From: Rhabditoides inermis
Lineage: Eukaryota > Nematoda > Chromadorea > Rhabditida > Rhabditidae
Assembly (NCBI GenBank): GCA_963966185.1
Contig: CAWZYM010000214.1
Span: 719,501 to 783,500 of the forward strand
Direction: 5' to 3'
DNA: 64,000 bases
Every line of letters begins with the position of its first letter. The stretch's first letter is position 1. The position numbers and the translations under genes are program-made. The notes below the pieces were generated by a model. The model saw nothing but the letters and a program-made list of their open reading frames with translations, ran no database searches and had not been told where the DNA came from. Shown here in pieces: positions 1 to 11,173 of the stretch.

Positions 1-71
1 CTATCGCTTACGCTTTGGCGGTTTGGCGCAGGGTATACATGCAATCACATAGCCACGTTGTGTTCACACAC

Positions 72-594
72 CTTTCTCTCGTTCAATATCCCACTGTGCT
101 TGTCGGTCTTCTTGTGCTTCTCCCGAATGACCACCACCTCGTCATCCTCGTCCTCTTCCACCACCCTCATCCTCTTCGGAGCGGCAGCCGGCGGCGCAAG
201 CGACGCACGCTTCGTGCCCTTCTGAAAAGCGCGAGTGGTCCTGATTGGGATTGGTATAGTTCTATTCTCGCAATAAGATGCGCGGAGAGTCAGCTCTCGG
301 CAATAGCGCGCAAAACAACAGAGGCAGACGGTTATGGCACCGTATTTCGGTAGATCGAAAACTATCGCTCGGAGCAGAGTATAATGAGCTGAGCACCCAC
401 ATATTCAGATATATATAACGAGTCCGGATAAACGATTGATTGAATGACCCACCTTGCCGCCAGCGCGCGAGTCCGAGCGAGATCGCTGCCGGACCGCCTC
501 GATCTTACGCTGCTCATCCGAGATCACAGCAGCCTGCACATGTATTCACATTTACTCATTCACTCACTAGTTGTGCATGCGCGATGAATCGCAT
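72..594 (-). CDS. 5' part of an unrecognised Lys/Arg/acid-rich protein gene, running off the left edge
   Basis: Three minus-strand exons can be read with consistent splice sites: 568-594 (possible start ATG, 9 codons, donor GTGAGTG), 453-533 (27 codons, after a TGCAG acceptor) and 72-221 (50 codons, TTTTCAG acceptor, GTGTGTG donor). All junctions are in phase 0. The second exon is rich in Arg, Ser and Gln. The third has a Lys/Arg patch around PKRMR followed by an acidic run (EEDEDDE) and a Lys-rich stretch. This composition suggests a disordered, probably nuclear protein, but I recognise no domain. The gene continues beyond base 1, so its length is unknown. The first exon is the least certain part. 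Confidence 0.42.
402..446 (+). repeat. Dispersed repeat tail, copy 1
   Basis: Contains the string CGGATAAACGATTGATTGA preceded by a TCAGATATA..AACGA context. The same terminal string recurs near 4929-4970 and 5515-5545. Short GATT/TTGA reiterations at the end are typical of tails of non-LTR retrotransposons or SINEs. Only the 3' part is recognisable here. Confidence 0.45.
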
Positions 595-761
595 AACGCT
601 TATTAACACATTCCCGCTAGCACGTTCCTTCCTCTCCGGCTACTCACTCATCTGCTAGATACTGCAGCTGTTCTCACGTATTCAAGTGATTAGCGGGCGC
701 GACACTCCTACCCGCTCGCATTCTATCTACATTCTACTCACTCTGCTCATCCCTTTCTAGC

Positions 762-989
762 ATGGATGAAGTGTACTACTGGCTAGTTCCGGGCATCATT
801 CTCGGAGCAATCATTTCCATTGGATGCATCGTGTTGTGGGTCATCTACGCAAAGTTCGTCTGCCTCAGCCGGTGAGTCAAAGAGACAATATCGTATTCAT
901 GTATTTCTGTATACTGTGTTTACTACAAACTACATTCATGTTTTTTTTGTAATTCCAGAAGCGTCCCTCAAACGCACTACATCAACTGA
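762..989 (+). CDS. Small single-pass membrane protein, 46 residues, two exons
   Basis: A TTTCTAG acceptor-like sequence lies one base before ATG at 762, as expected for a trans-spliced start. Exon 1 (762-871) ends at a GTGAGT donor and exon 2 (959-989) follows AATTCCAG. The phases match and give a 46-residue product ending in TGA. It begins MDEVYYWLVPG, then has a hydrophobic helix of about 22 residues (approximately residues 8-30) rich in Ile, Leu and Gly, and ends with a short hydrophilic tail. No signal-peptide cleavage site is obvious, so a single-span membrane micropeptide is the simplest reading. I recognise no family. It lies downstream of, and opposite to, the neighbouring PHF7-like gene, whose stop is at 1147. 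Confidence 0.5.
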
Positions 990-1146
990 TTGTCCCGGGT
1001 TTTGAAACAAGTAATTTCATGAATTATGCTTGTGTGGTGCTACTCTAGAGTAATCCAGGCGGTTGTAAATAAAAGTTCTTCAACATATTTTTCTCTCGAA
1101 ATCGTCTTTTTCGCTCACTCAATCCTACTTGGCTTACTAGCACACT

Positions 1147-3823
1147 TTAATTTCTCACAAAACCAGAATCCTCGAAACCCACCGGAAGCCCATCCCGCTG
1201 CTCGTTCTTCTTGCCCGGTGACACAGACGAGTTGAGAGACTGAAGACATGAGTGATCCCCCACTCACCACACTCTGCTCACCTCCCCTCCCACACCCGAG
1301 TCGCTGCTGCTGGTTCGGTGGCGGGGTGGAGCATCCTCGCTCTGCTCCCGATTCGCAGCCTTGTCGGCAGGGTCGGGACTGTCGGCGTGCATTGACAGAT
1401 CAAAGGGGCTGAGCGAGGCGTCGACGCGCCGCGACTGCTCCACCACCACCACGCCCCTCTTGTCCCCCACGTCCACGCTCTCCCGGTTCTCCTTGTCCTC
1501 GTCGAGCATGCTCGTATCCGGCAGCATCTCCTTGCACTCGGAGCAGTACCACGCATCCTCCTGCAAGTGCGACATTGCTCTGCTGTCTTGCACTGTTTCT
1601 TCAAATGTAGACGGTAATAAAAATATTATTATTTATCAAGTCGTCAGTTGCCTCCATATCTTCCCCATCCCCGTCTTTCTGCACAAGATGCCAATTGCCC
1701 CATTAGAAAACAAATGAAAAGAGGGAAGGGAGAGGGAGTCCCTCCCCCCATCCCCCCACTCACCGTGCACGTTCGTTTTGTACGTGTCATAATCGTGTTT
1801 GCGATTCCGAATAAACATTTTGGTTTGATATGATTTGAGCCTGTCCCCCACCCCCACCCCCCACTCACCGTACACTTGCACTGGTTGTGATCGGGCGCGC
1901 CGCACGTGCACTCGTACTCGCTCCACGGCGCGCCCAGGCAGCGGCGGTGCGCGTACGTGCCACAGTCCTCAACCAACCACTCACTCACTCACTCACACTC
2001 ACTCACACACTCTCTCCCTCCCTCTTCCCCCTCTCTCTCACACACTCTCACCCCCTCTCCCTCCACCCACCCCGCACTCCTTCTTCTCCCACGGCGTGTC
2101 GTCCTCGTAGTGGGCGGCGCCGGCGGGACACTGGCAGTCGCTGGTCACTGCCTCCTCCTCCTCCCTCTCCTCGCCCTGTCCTCTCGCCAGCTCGTCCTCG
2201 GTGCGCGGACGCCGGCGCATGCCCGCCCTCGCTTCGGCCGAGAAGAAGCACGGAGCCGCCGCGTACATCCACTCGCCCTCGCCCTCGTGCGCCGGTGCGC
2301 TGCAATCGACACACATCTCTCCCCCCCCCTCTCTCTCCCCCCCTCTCTCATTGCGCACTGACCAGCCGGGTGGCTGGAAACGACCAATCCCCTTCCTCTC
2401 CCCCTCTCGCACTCACAACGCTGGCACGTAGATGCCCTGGTTGGCTAGGGCCACATGGAATCCGGTGAGAATGATGTCTCCGTTGCACGACGGACAGCGC
2501 GTCTCCTGACCGCGCGCCACCGCCAGACTCTGCAAGCGACTCAGATTACCAAACTAACATCCATCCGGCCTTCACTTTCACATAAGAACACTACCTATGT
2601 GCCTATGTTCTAGTATATAATCCATCTGGATCATACAATTCATCTGGACTTCCCTTTCACATAAAAACACTACCAATGTTCTAGAATTCTGGCGTTTTCC
2701 ACGTTGATACTCGTTCTCTCTCCTATCCTTCTCTTTATTCACCAACCTGCACACACGCATAGTGCATCGAGCGCTCGCCACAGCAGTACGTCTTCACCAC
2801 CTAGGAATGTGTACAGTAATCTCTCTCTCTCTGTCTCCCTCTCTCTAAGCTCTCTCTCTCGCTCTCTCTCTCTCTCTCTTCCTACCTCCCTTTCTCTCTC
2901 TTCCTCTCTCTCTCTGTCTCCCTCTCTCTCTCCCCCCTCTCTCTCTCTCGCTCCCTCTCTCTCCCTCCCTCCCTTCTCCCCCATCCACCTCGCCTCTCTG
3001 CATCTTCTTGTCGACGGGCTCCGTGCAGATGCAGCAGTCCATCTCGCCCTCCTCGTCCTCGCTGTAGTAGTACTCGTCCAACTCCCTCTCCCACTCCTCC
3101 AGCTCCTCCACAGGACGGGCGAGGCGTCTGCGCGGCGGCGGCATCTGACAATCGCCGTAAACAACACTAACCACTCGCAGCTTGCGCACTCTTGGCGGAT
3201 GCTTATGAACACATGGCCACGCAGTTTTTCATGCTGATTTCGAATATGAAATATGAGCATAACTTTTCAGAAATATTTGTTTGAAACAAGTTTGGACAAT
3301 CACCGAACAGACAACCCATGACAATGACCCGTCAGCCCACCCTGTGCACGTGTTCCCTGTGCGCGTTCTCGTCCCACTCCTGCTCGTCCGTCTTCCTCTC
3401 CGCCATCTCATCCTCCACTTCCACCTCCCTCCCTCCTCGCCTCGCCCTCTTCAGTCCACTGCGCGCATACGTCGCCACCTCGAACGACTCGCCGCCCGCG
3501 CCCGAACCCACACAGCTGCTGCGCTCAGGGGCCTGCAAGGAATAATTATCTCTGTCTTTTCCATATTACATGGGTTGATGGAACGCTCAAGATGCTGGAT
3601 ACTTGATCCGCATTCGCGTTTACTTTGTGGTCACTCTACTGCGTGTCACATGATACTGAAACAACCCATGCCACCCACCTCGTCGTATCGCCTCCTCTCT
3701 GGCAGTCGGATCGAGGGCGCGCCACTGCGACGCAGCGCCGTGATCAGCGTGTGCTGGAGGGAATCCTTCAGCGGGCCGTCGTGCTGACCACACCACACTC
3801 TGAAACATAGAGGAATCGACAAA

Positions 3824-3872
<49 letters not shown>

Positions 3873-6204
3873 TCCACAAATAAATGTGACTCAGAATCCC
3901 TGTTTCGACACATTGTCCTGCATGCAACATCAACTCGACAACTAAAACACACAACACAAAACACGCACCCGTACGACGGGTCAGAGAGGAGAGCCGTCTG
4001 CACGGCGCACGGACCGTGGTAGCCGCGATTGCACGACGTACTGAAACAAATCTCTCTCTCTCTCTCTCTCTTTCCTCTCTCTCTTCCTCTTTCTCCCCCC
4101 TCCACTTCCCCCTCTCCTCTCCTCTCTCTCCCTCTTTCTCTCTCTCCACTCCCCCCCTCGCTCTCTCTCTCTCTCTCTCTTTCTCTCTAACTCACGATGC
4201 GCATTTCACGCTCGCGCCCTGTTTCTTGCAGACGACACAGCGCTGAAATGGCAGGTCAGGTCAGATCGGATTAAGGTACGCACGAGCTTCTTGGAGCGGC
4301 TGAACTCCTTGCGTATGTCGTCGATGCGGAACTCTTGCAGCTGGTACTCGGTCGCCGTCAGCTCGTCCTCGTCCACTTGAACCAGCTGCGACGACATGTA
4401 CTGCAAACGGGCCACATTACACACATTGCTAATACAACGACAGCCAGGTTTCACGCGGATAATGGCTTCTAATCCGCTGGCAACCTTCTGTCAGTTGCCA
4501 CTACAACTTGCGACTTCAGATAGTCACGGATTTCGGTTTCACAGCTGTTATCACACACAGTTATTCTTCTTCTTTTTCCCGCGGCGTGCGGTCGGGTCCT
4601 CATTTTGCCCCACCGCCGCCGAATGTTCGGTCATCGACAAGAATCCTTCCCGAGTAACCAGTGAGGCGGCGGGAAGTATCCTCATGTGGAAGCAGCTATG
4701 GCGCGAGGAGATACTAATTGGTACTTGGTACGGAAGCAAAGGAAACCCCGGAGCTCTTCACGTCAAGAATGGTACTCTAATGGTCCAGGAATGATTATCG
4801 ATCAAGTATCGTCTTCCCGCCACTAACCTCGTCAGCCTACCTGTCTTTCCCCGGCGTTAGCCTATTATGTATCTAGCATCTTAGGCACTACTGTATGCTT
4901 CATATCATTATGATTGTGTTGTCATATTCAGATATAACGATTCCGGATAAACGATTGATTGATTGAGCTGTACTGGGTACAGACTTCTAATCCGCTACCA
5001 GTCCTCTGTCACCCTGGTCTCCCACTCCCCCCCCCACGCACCGCGCATCTGTCGTGTACGGCGAAGAAGTCGGGGTAGTCGGGGCACCAGCGCAGCACGC
5101 CCATCTCGGGCACGTCGTGGTAGGGCGAGTTGTGGCACAGCACGCAGCGGGGGGCAGTGCTGCTGAACAGAAGAATATGACTATGACACTCTCTCCATAT
5201 TCTTCCTGCCAAACACCCAAGTGACATATTGACGACAAACACACGAGAGCAACCCAAAAACTGCCGTGTTTCTGGATTGCTTATGTTTTTTGTTGTATAA
5301 CGCGCTAATAAACTTCTTCTTCAGAGCGGACCCCTTGTGTTCTCTGCACACGCTGAGACTGAGTCCGGAGAACATGTGGCTGGGCGCGACGCCCTTCCGC
5401 ACACGGGCCGTCTCCGACGAAGTCCACAACGACAGCTGGGCTGCAAACAGCATACGGTTCATAACAGGCTTTTCTCCTTGCGCTATCACCTTAAAAGCTA
5501 ACCACTTTATGATGCGAGTCCGGATAAACGATTTGATTTGATTGATAGTATGATAGTTACTCACTCATCAGCTTGACCTCCTGCTCGGTGGCGTGCTGGC
5601 CGTTGATGGCGTGCGGGCCGACCCCGCTCGCCACCGGGAACTCGTGCAACTCCGCCCCGCCAAGGAACACCGGCGCCTCAGAGTCCCTAGTGAAAGAAGC
5701 AAATATCATCCGAAACGGTGAACTAACTGATCAAAGATCCTGATCCTCAGAGTCTCTAGTGACAAGCAAATATCATTCGAAACGGTGCACTAATGGTGAA
5801 AAAGAACGGAATCAGCTCCATAGCAAACAAAATTTGTGTATAGTGTCAAAACTAAAGGACAGGGGATCCGCCTAAGGTAAGCCGATATCTCTCAATCTCT
5901 TTTATGTCAAAGAACATAGAGGTCCTGGATAAAACTTCTGATTTAATTAAACCAGAACAACTTGCACTGGTCATCCTAGGGTTAGCCTTGCTTCATCGTT
6001 ATTACCTATCCCTTGCCGTGGAAAAAAAACACTTCAATATAAGTGTCCTTACCTGTACAGCTGGTCCTCCCTCTCCTCGATGCGCTCCTCGGCCGTCTTG
6101 TCCTCGTCGGGCAGACCGAGGTCGTCGAGCAGTCGCATGCAGTGCCTCCTTCTCCCGACGAGGAACGCGCGCTCCTCCGCCAGCTCTTCCCGATCCACCA
6201 CCAT
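1147..6204 (-). CDS. PHF7/G2E3-family protein (extended PHD - RING-like - PHD), paralogue B
   Basis: Many-exon gene. Approximate exons are 6053-6204 (start ATG), 5567-5688, about 5320-5442, 5038-5161, 4262-4393, 4198-4240, 3970-4038, 3681-3797, 3346-3534, 2985-3146, 2758-2802, 2419-2532, 2089-2315, 1872-1968, 1278-1590 and 1147-1239 (TAA). The first module has the C2HC half (CVLCHNS, later AVHDRC) and the PHD half (RCVVCKKQGA, CNRGYHGPCA, then CGQH), which is the extended-PHD layout. A RING-like module follows (CCICTEP, YCCGERSMHYACVQ, CPSCNG), then a second PHD-type module (DCGTYAHRRC, then CTCG, then WYCSECK). This order matches human PHF7 and G2E3, which are nuclear ubiquitin-ligase-type chromatin readers. 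Acidic, low-complexity inserts separate the modules. Function here is inferred from family only. Several introns carry long GA tracts on the sense strand. Confidence 0.72.
2820..2965. repeat. CT-rich microsatellite in an intron of PHF7-like gene B
   Basis: Nearly uninterrupted CTCTCT/CCCT sequence on the plus strand, hence GA on the sense strand of the gene. Similar tracts occur in other introns of this gene and its neighbour, at 4050-4180, 6901-6930 and 8026-8140 (GA on plus). They give long false reading frames of Ser-Leu or Arg-Glu repeats. Confidence 0.8.
3824..3868. repeat. (GA)n microsatellite, intronic
   Basis: A pure GA dinucleotide run on the plus strand, in the intron between two exons of PHF7-like gene B. 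Confidence 0.9.
4459..5010 (+). mobile_element. Candidate non-LTR/SINE-like insertion with degenerate flanking direct repeats
   Basis: The segment about 4493-4977 lies between two similar stretches, 4459-4492 and 4978-5010, both containing CTTCTAATCCGCT followed about 10 bases later by TCTGTCA. These look like an aged target-site duplication. The right end of the insert is TTCCGGATAAACGATTGATTGATTGA, a tail also seen at 402-446 and 5515-5545. It lies in an intron of PHF7-like gene B. No reverse transcriptase can be recognised inside, so it is probably non-autonomous or a 5'-truncated copy. Confidence 0.4.
5515..5545 (+). repeat. Dispersed repeat tail, copy 3
   Basis: CGAGTCCGGATAAACGATTTGATTTGATTG, the same terminal motif as at 402-446 and 4929-4970, with a slightly different GATT reiteration. 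It is intronic in PHF7-like gene B. Confidence 0.45.
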
Positions 6205-6835
6205 GCCCGATCAATGCATACGATCTATCAAGTAGCGGTCAGTCTCTTCAAAACAACCAAACAGTGTGTTTCGAAAAGTTTGGAAAGTTCTGTTTTGAAG
6301 AGGCTAACCACACTTTCAGATTACGGATGTACAACAACTAATACACCGATAGAAAACAAAGATATGATAAGTTCAAGTATAGCCACGGTTCCGTTCAATG
6401 CATGTTTTTTTTTTCATTTTCACACTAATATCAGCAAATCATCATATCACCCAACCACATCAGTTCAAGTATAGCCACGGTTGCGCAACCGATATACAAA
6501 AATCAGTCATCACACAAACCATCACGCATCGAATAAACTTTATGCATCTTCACATCCACGTGTAATACAGACAATAAGGCAAAATAAAGAAATTTACTAA
6601 ACAGTTTCGCTTCTTTCGAGTAAGTAAATGAGCAAGGCAAGTAGGTAATGGGAGAATGCACACCGATGTATTGCAATGAAACCGAATTGAGTTGAGAACA
6701 GCAATCACCCTGCATAAAAATAAAATGAGATACGCAAAGTAAGAGGTGAGAAGGCGTTGCAGCACGGGGCAGAATACACAATATACAGATACATCTTCAA
6801 ACAACGTATACCAAGATGGAGAGGGTGCTCAGATC

Positions 6836-8021
6836 TCAGAACTCCACGTCTACCTCTACTTCGTCGTCGGCCTGAAACAACCCATTCTCATCGCATCGCT
6901 TTCTCTCTCTCTCTCTCTCGCTCTCTATCCCCCTCACTCCCCACCCACTTTGCCCCTCTTGTTCCCTCCCCCTCCACTGGTCTGTCTGGTCCTCTTGGCC
7001 CCTCCGGCCGCACTTCCCGGTCGGCTGCCGGGCCGAGCGCTCGCAGGGCGATCAGGCACAGCGTCCGACGGATTCACCATCCACTAAACACACAAACAAT
7101 GCACAACTATTCAGAACACTATCAATCATTCACAATGGGTGCACACTTGAAACCTCCTTCCCCCTCTACCCTACCATTCACCTCCCCCCCCCCTTCTACC
7201 TGCATCCACTCATTCATGCACATCAGCAGCTCGTCCTTCATTCGCTCGTCCACATTGCACGCATTCACAGTCGTCCAGCCGCCGTTCACCTACAATTTGA
7301 AATAACAAACTGTTTTTTTCCCAAAAAAACTTAATTTTTTACTTAGAAATCGAATAAACTTTTTACTCAAAATCAAAAGTGCACTCACATAGATCTGCCT
7401 CGTTCCATCCGGAGCCACGTAGAGTCCCTTGATGAGGCCGCGCGCCGGCAACAGCTCCCTCTCCCTCTCCACAGGCTTCTTTGGCTCGACGCGGATGGCG
7501 CCCCGGTTGATGACGACTCGCTTGATGGGCGGGGCCTTGGTGGGCGGGGCTTGGGGCACAGTGCGGGAGGCGCGAGTGGCCGCCTGCTCCTCCTCCATCA
7601 GCTCCTCCTTCACATCGCGCGACATGGCCTCGTCCGCTGCTCCCCCTCCGACCACGTCACTGTCCACGGCAGGCGAGCGACACGCCACGCACTCCCACTT
7701 ATCGTTCGCCTGGTTACGGGTAACTTATCAAAAACATCACACTTATTGAATGTAAACCTATTCACAATATCAACTTGAATCTATCGGAATTGATTACCGA
7801 TTGATTCACCATATCAACTAGAAACGTTGAAACATAATACTTCCCGATGATCGGGTGCAACATAGTCCAGCTACATAGGCACTCACATAGCAGGTGCAGC
7901 TCGTGTCGTCGTCGTCGCAGCTGCACACGAGGTCGCGCCACGGCTCCGCGCCACACTTGCGGTGAGCCGACACGCCGCAACGCTGCAAGGGGAGAACATC
8001 AAACATCTATCAAACAACCAT

Positions 8022-8060
<39 letters not shown>

Positions 8061-8317
8061 GAAAGAGAGAGAGAGAAGAGAGAGAGAGAAAGAGTGAGAG
8101 AGAGAGAGAAGAGAGAGAAAAAGAAAGAGTGAGAGATAGATAGAGATAGAGAGATGCGTAGACCACCCACGACGCAGTGCATAGCCGCCCACATGCCGCC
8201 GTGCTCGTACTCGCTCGCCTTCCTATACTCGCATCGCTTGCCATTCCCGGTAGAGCGAGAGTACACGCACGCAGACACGGGTGCAGAGTCGACCGGCATA
8301 CTGTAATGACCCACATC

Positions 8318-8348
<31 letters not shown>

Positions 8349-10941
8349 GCCAACCACTCACAACTCGGGCACGTAGACGCCCTGGGCACCGAGCACCAGG
8401 TGGTACGACTCAATGTGCTCGTCGTCGTCGTCGTCCATCCTCGTCTTCTTCCCTCCCCCTCCCCTCTCCTCTTCGTCCCTATCCGATCGCTTGCACGCCG
8501 AGCAGCGAGCAGCCAGACCGTGCAGGGACGCGTGCTCCTCAAAATGGGACATGGAACTGCAACTTCACTCAAGAAAACCTACCTGGGCGCAGTCGGAGTG
8601 AAGGTAGCGCACGCCGCAGCACAGAGTGAACACTACCTGAAACATTGCAATATCGTTTGCAAATGTGATTCAGTTCCAGAATACTCCTTCATGTCCAACC
8701 TCACCCCCATCCCCCACGCACCTCTCCCCACTTGGGGCGGGCGTCGAGGAACTCGCTGCATATCTCGCACTCCTTCATCTCGCCCAGCGGTCGCATCAGC
8801 ACACTCTCGTCCTCCCGGATGCAGTCGAGCAGGGCGCGGATAGACTCCGCCCGGACAGACGGCTGACAATCAAGTTATTGACAACAAGACATTCAGAGTC
8901 ACTGTTAGGCTGGAACCAGTCACTTCTTTTCATTGCAGCTGGTATTTCAATTTTCACAAACCACCCAATTGTAAGCATATGAACTAGTCACCATATCCAC
9001 CCACCATATCCTTGGCCGCCTTCTTGTACGTCTCCATCACTTCGTCCACCATCTTCTCCTCCAGGCGGCTCGAGTGGCGCGGACAGTACAAACTGAAAAC
9101 GCACCACATCGCGTCTCTAATCGTTCTCTATCAATCTCTATCTTTTGGACGTTAATTGGTGATAAGACGGTCGTGCCGACAACGCGACAACTCGTTCAAT
9201 CGCGAGTTGACTTCTTACTCGCCCACCTGAACTTGCTGGCGTCGATGGCGCAGCGGGCCTGGATGGCGCACGGCAGGTGGTACATGTCCTTGCAGCTGCC
9301 AGTGTGACAGCCGATCGCCGCGCCCGTGCGGTGACAGTGCGAGCACTTCTGCAGACACACACACACACACACTTCTTGTTTCCATTTATATTGTATTCGC
9401 TTTACTGCATAGGTAAACAGGTGAAGGTAAAGGTAGCCCTCGATTCAAGAGACTTTAGAGTACTCTGCGGGGAAAGACTGTGGCACGACACCTACATACA
9501 TAGGTATATGCATACATTATACTAGTAACTACTACTCACCAGTGCCTTGACGCGCATGAACTCGTTGCGTATGGCGGTGGGCTGGAAGCCGTTCAGCGCG
9601 CGCTCCAGCCACGTGTGCGAGTGGTCGCTCACCAGCGGAGGCGACATGAACTGATATCGAATAGAACATAATAGAAGAGTTTCGTGGTTATTATGACATA
9701 CAAATCGAATAATGAAATAGTACAGCTACGGTTTGAAGCTGTTCGTTATTGAATCGAAAACAACGTCTTTTTTATAATTCCTTTTTCAGCGTCACGCTTT
9801 TCTTTCCCACCTACTGTTCACCAACTGTGAAAATATTTATTGTAAATAATACGTTTCCGATCAAATATAAAAATGCAATTACAATATACTAGAACCTGTT
9901 CAAGAAACCAATTTTTTTTTCACACACCGCTCACCGCTCGACTGAATATACGTTTACTCCAAAAAACAAACACTAATTACATTCAATAAAGTCACTTTTT
10001 TCCAATTTTCACTTCAATGACAAAATTTTTTATTTACTATTTTATGTGGCCAATTTTCACCACATGTTATGCTGTTGTGCCACATAAAATAGTAAATAAA
10101 AAGAAAAACTTTCATTGCCACTCACAAACCAATTAACCAAGTCATACCATATCACCAGTTACCATTTTCTCCTCCCCACTCACCATGCACCTATCATGTA
10201 CGGCGAAGAAGTGTGGCAGGTCGGGGCACCAGCGCAGCACCCCGAGCAGTGCCGGGTCCACGGGCCGGTACTTGCCCCCGTCGTCCGGAGTGGACAGGGA
10301 GACGACGCTGCTCTTCCGCCGACTCCCTCCCCCCACCGACGGCTCGCCCGCCACGCCCTCGTGCCAGCACGCAGCATTGTTGCACAGAATGCACAGCGGC
10401 GGACTACTGCAACACAACAAGTTTCAACATTATGTATGCACACATTTCGGTTCAATGCAAACCAATAGTTCATGCAGACTATTGTCAGAAAATAGTGTTC
10501 TGATTTGATTACAACAGGTATGGAAGGAATACCGAACAACTGACCGCATGTCGGCCCTCCTGGTCTGCTGAACCAGCTCGATCTGACTTCCGGCCAGCTT
10601 CCTTCCGCTGCGAGGAGTGCCCACTGCCGGCACACTACCCACACTCGCCGGGTCGAATCCATCCGGCAGGTACGAGCCGACGTCGCCTGACAATCAATCA
10701 GTAGATGTTCTTCCATCAGAATATGTCAAGTAGCACATGTAATTTACGGTAAGGTTACGGCACAATACAGTAATACACCGCGGTGGTGCCGTGGATGCGT
10801 ACGTCTTCCGTACCCACCGACAATCTTCCTTTCCGCGTCGGTGGCGTACTTGGCCGAGAACCTCGCGAGGAGGGAGGCGGCGGGGCGGATCTGCGCGTCG
10901 CCCGCGCCTCCAGTGAACACTCCGTGCTCGAACGACGGCAT
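6836..10941 (-). CDS. PHF7/G2E3-family protein (extended PHD - RING-like - PHD), paralogue A
   Basis: Start ATG at 10941. Approximate exons are 10818-10941, 10545-10686, 10185-10408, 9540-9660, 9227-9353, 9008-9092, 8720-8863, 8582-8638, 8361-8560, 8170-8302, 7888-7985, 7389-7710, 7200-7291, 6985-7082 and 6836-6876 (TGA). Modules in order are a C2HC half (LCILCNNAACWHEG, AVHDRC), a PHD half (KCSHCHRTGAAIGC, MYHLPCA, LYCPRH), a RING-like part (ECEICSEF, LCCGVRYLHSDCAQ, RCSACK), then a second PHD (CGVSAHRKCG, then WECVACRS). A long polar C-terminal tail follows and ends in an acidic run. The same module order and matching exon boundaries are seen in the adjacent gene at 1147-6204, so the pair arose by tandem duplication. 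PHF7/G2E3 proteins act in the nucleus as histone readers and E3 ligases; that role is inferred for this copy. Confidence 0.75.
8026..8150. repeat. GA-rich microsatellite, intronic
   Basis: GAGAGA with interspersed GAAAGA on the plus strand, in an intron of PHF7-like gene A. A (CAACAA)n run follows at 8309-8348 in the next intron. Confidence 0.85.
10027..10102. repeat. Perfect 24-bp inverted repeat (foldback/MITE-like hairpin) in an intron
   Basis: The arm 10027-10050 (TTTTTATTTACTATTTTATG then TGGC) is the exact reverse complement of 10079-10102, with a 28-base loop. Weaker similarity (CAATGA) continues outward on both sides, suggesting an element of about 100 bp. It lies in the long AT-rich intron of PHF7-like gene A. 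It could be a small foldback transposon or an expressed hairpin. Confidence 0.7.
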
Positions 10942-11173
10942 CCTCTACTACTATATACACACCCTGCCGAGTCTGCAATGCGGGTTACAGTAACTATATA
11001 TAATGGAGGAAAGATAATCAGATAAACATGCGGACTCGAACCGCTCAAAGCAAATCACAGCAAACTGAACATCAAAAAATTATTTATACAAATTAACAAA
11101 ACTTCTATGCTCTAAACTAGCCAATTTTCCAAATAACTCTCTATCCTTCAATGATCACCCGTCTCCCCTCTCC

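Noticed and set aside
2820..4250. Long Ser/Leu or Arg/Glu frames over CT/GA tracts
   Set aside because: These are microsatellite artefacts lying in introns of the PHF7-like genes.
4493..4800. Reverse-transcriptase fragment in the intronic insertion
   Set aside because: The open stretch there shows no RT motif that I can recognise.
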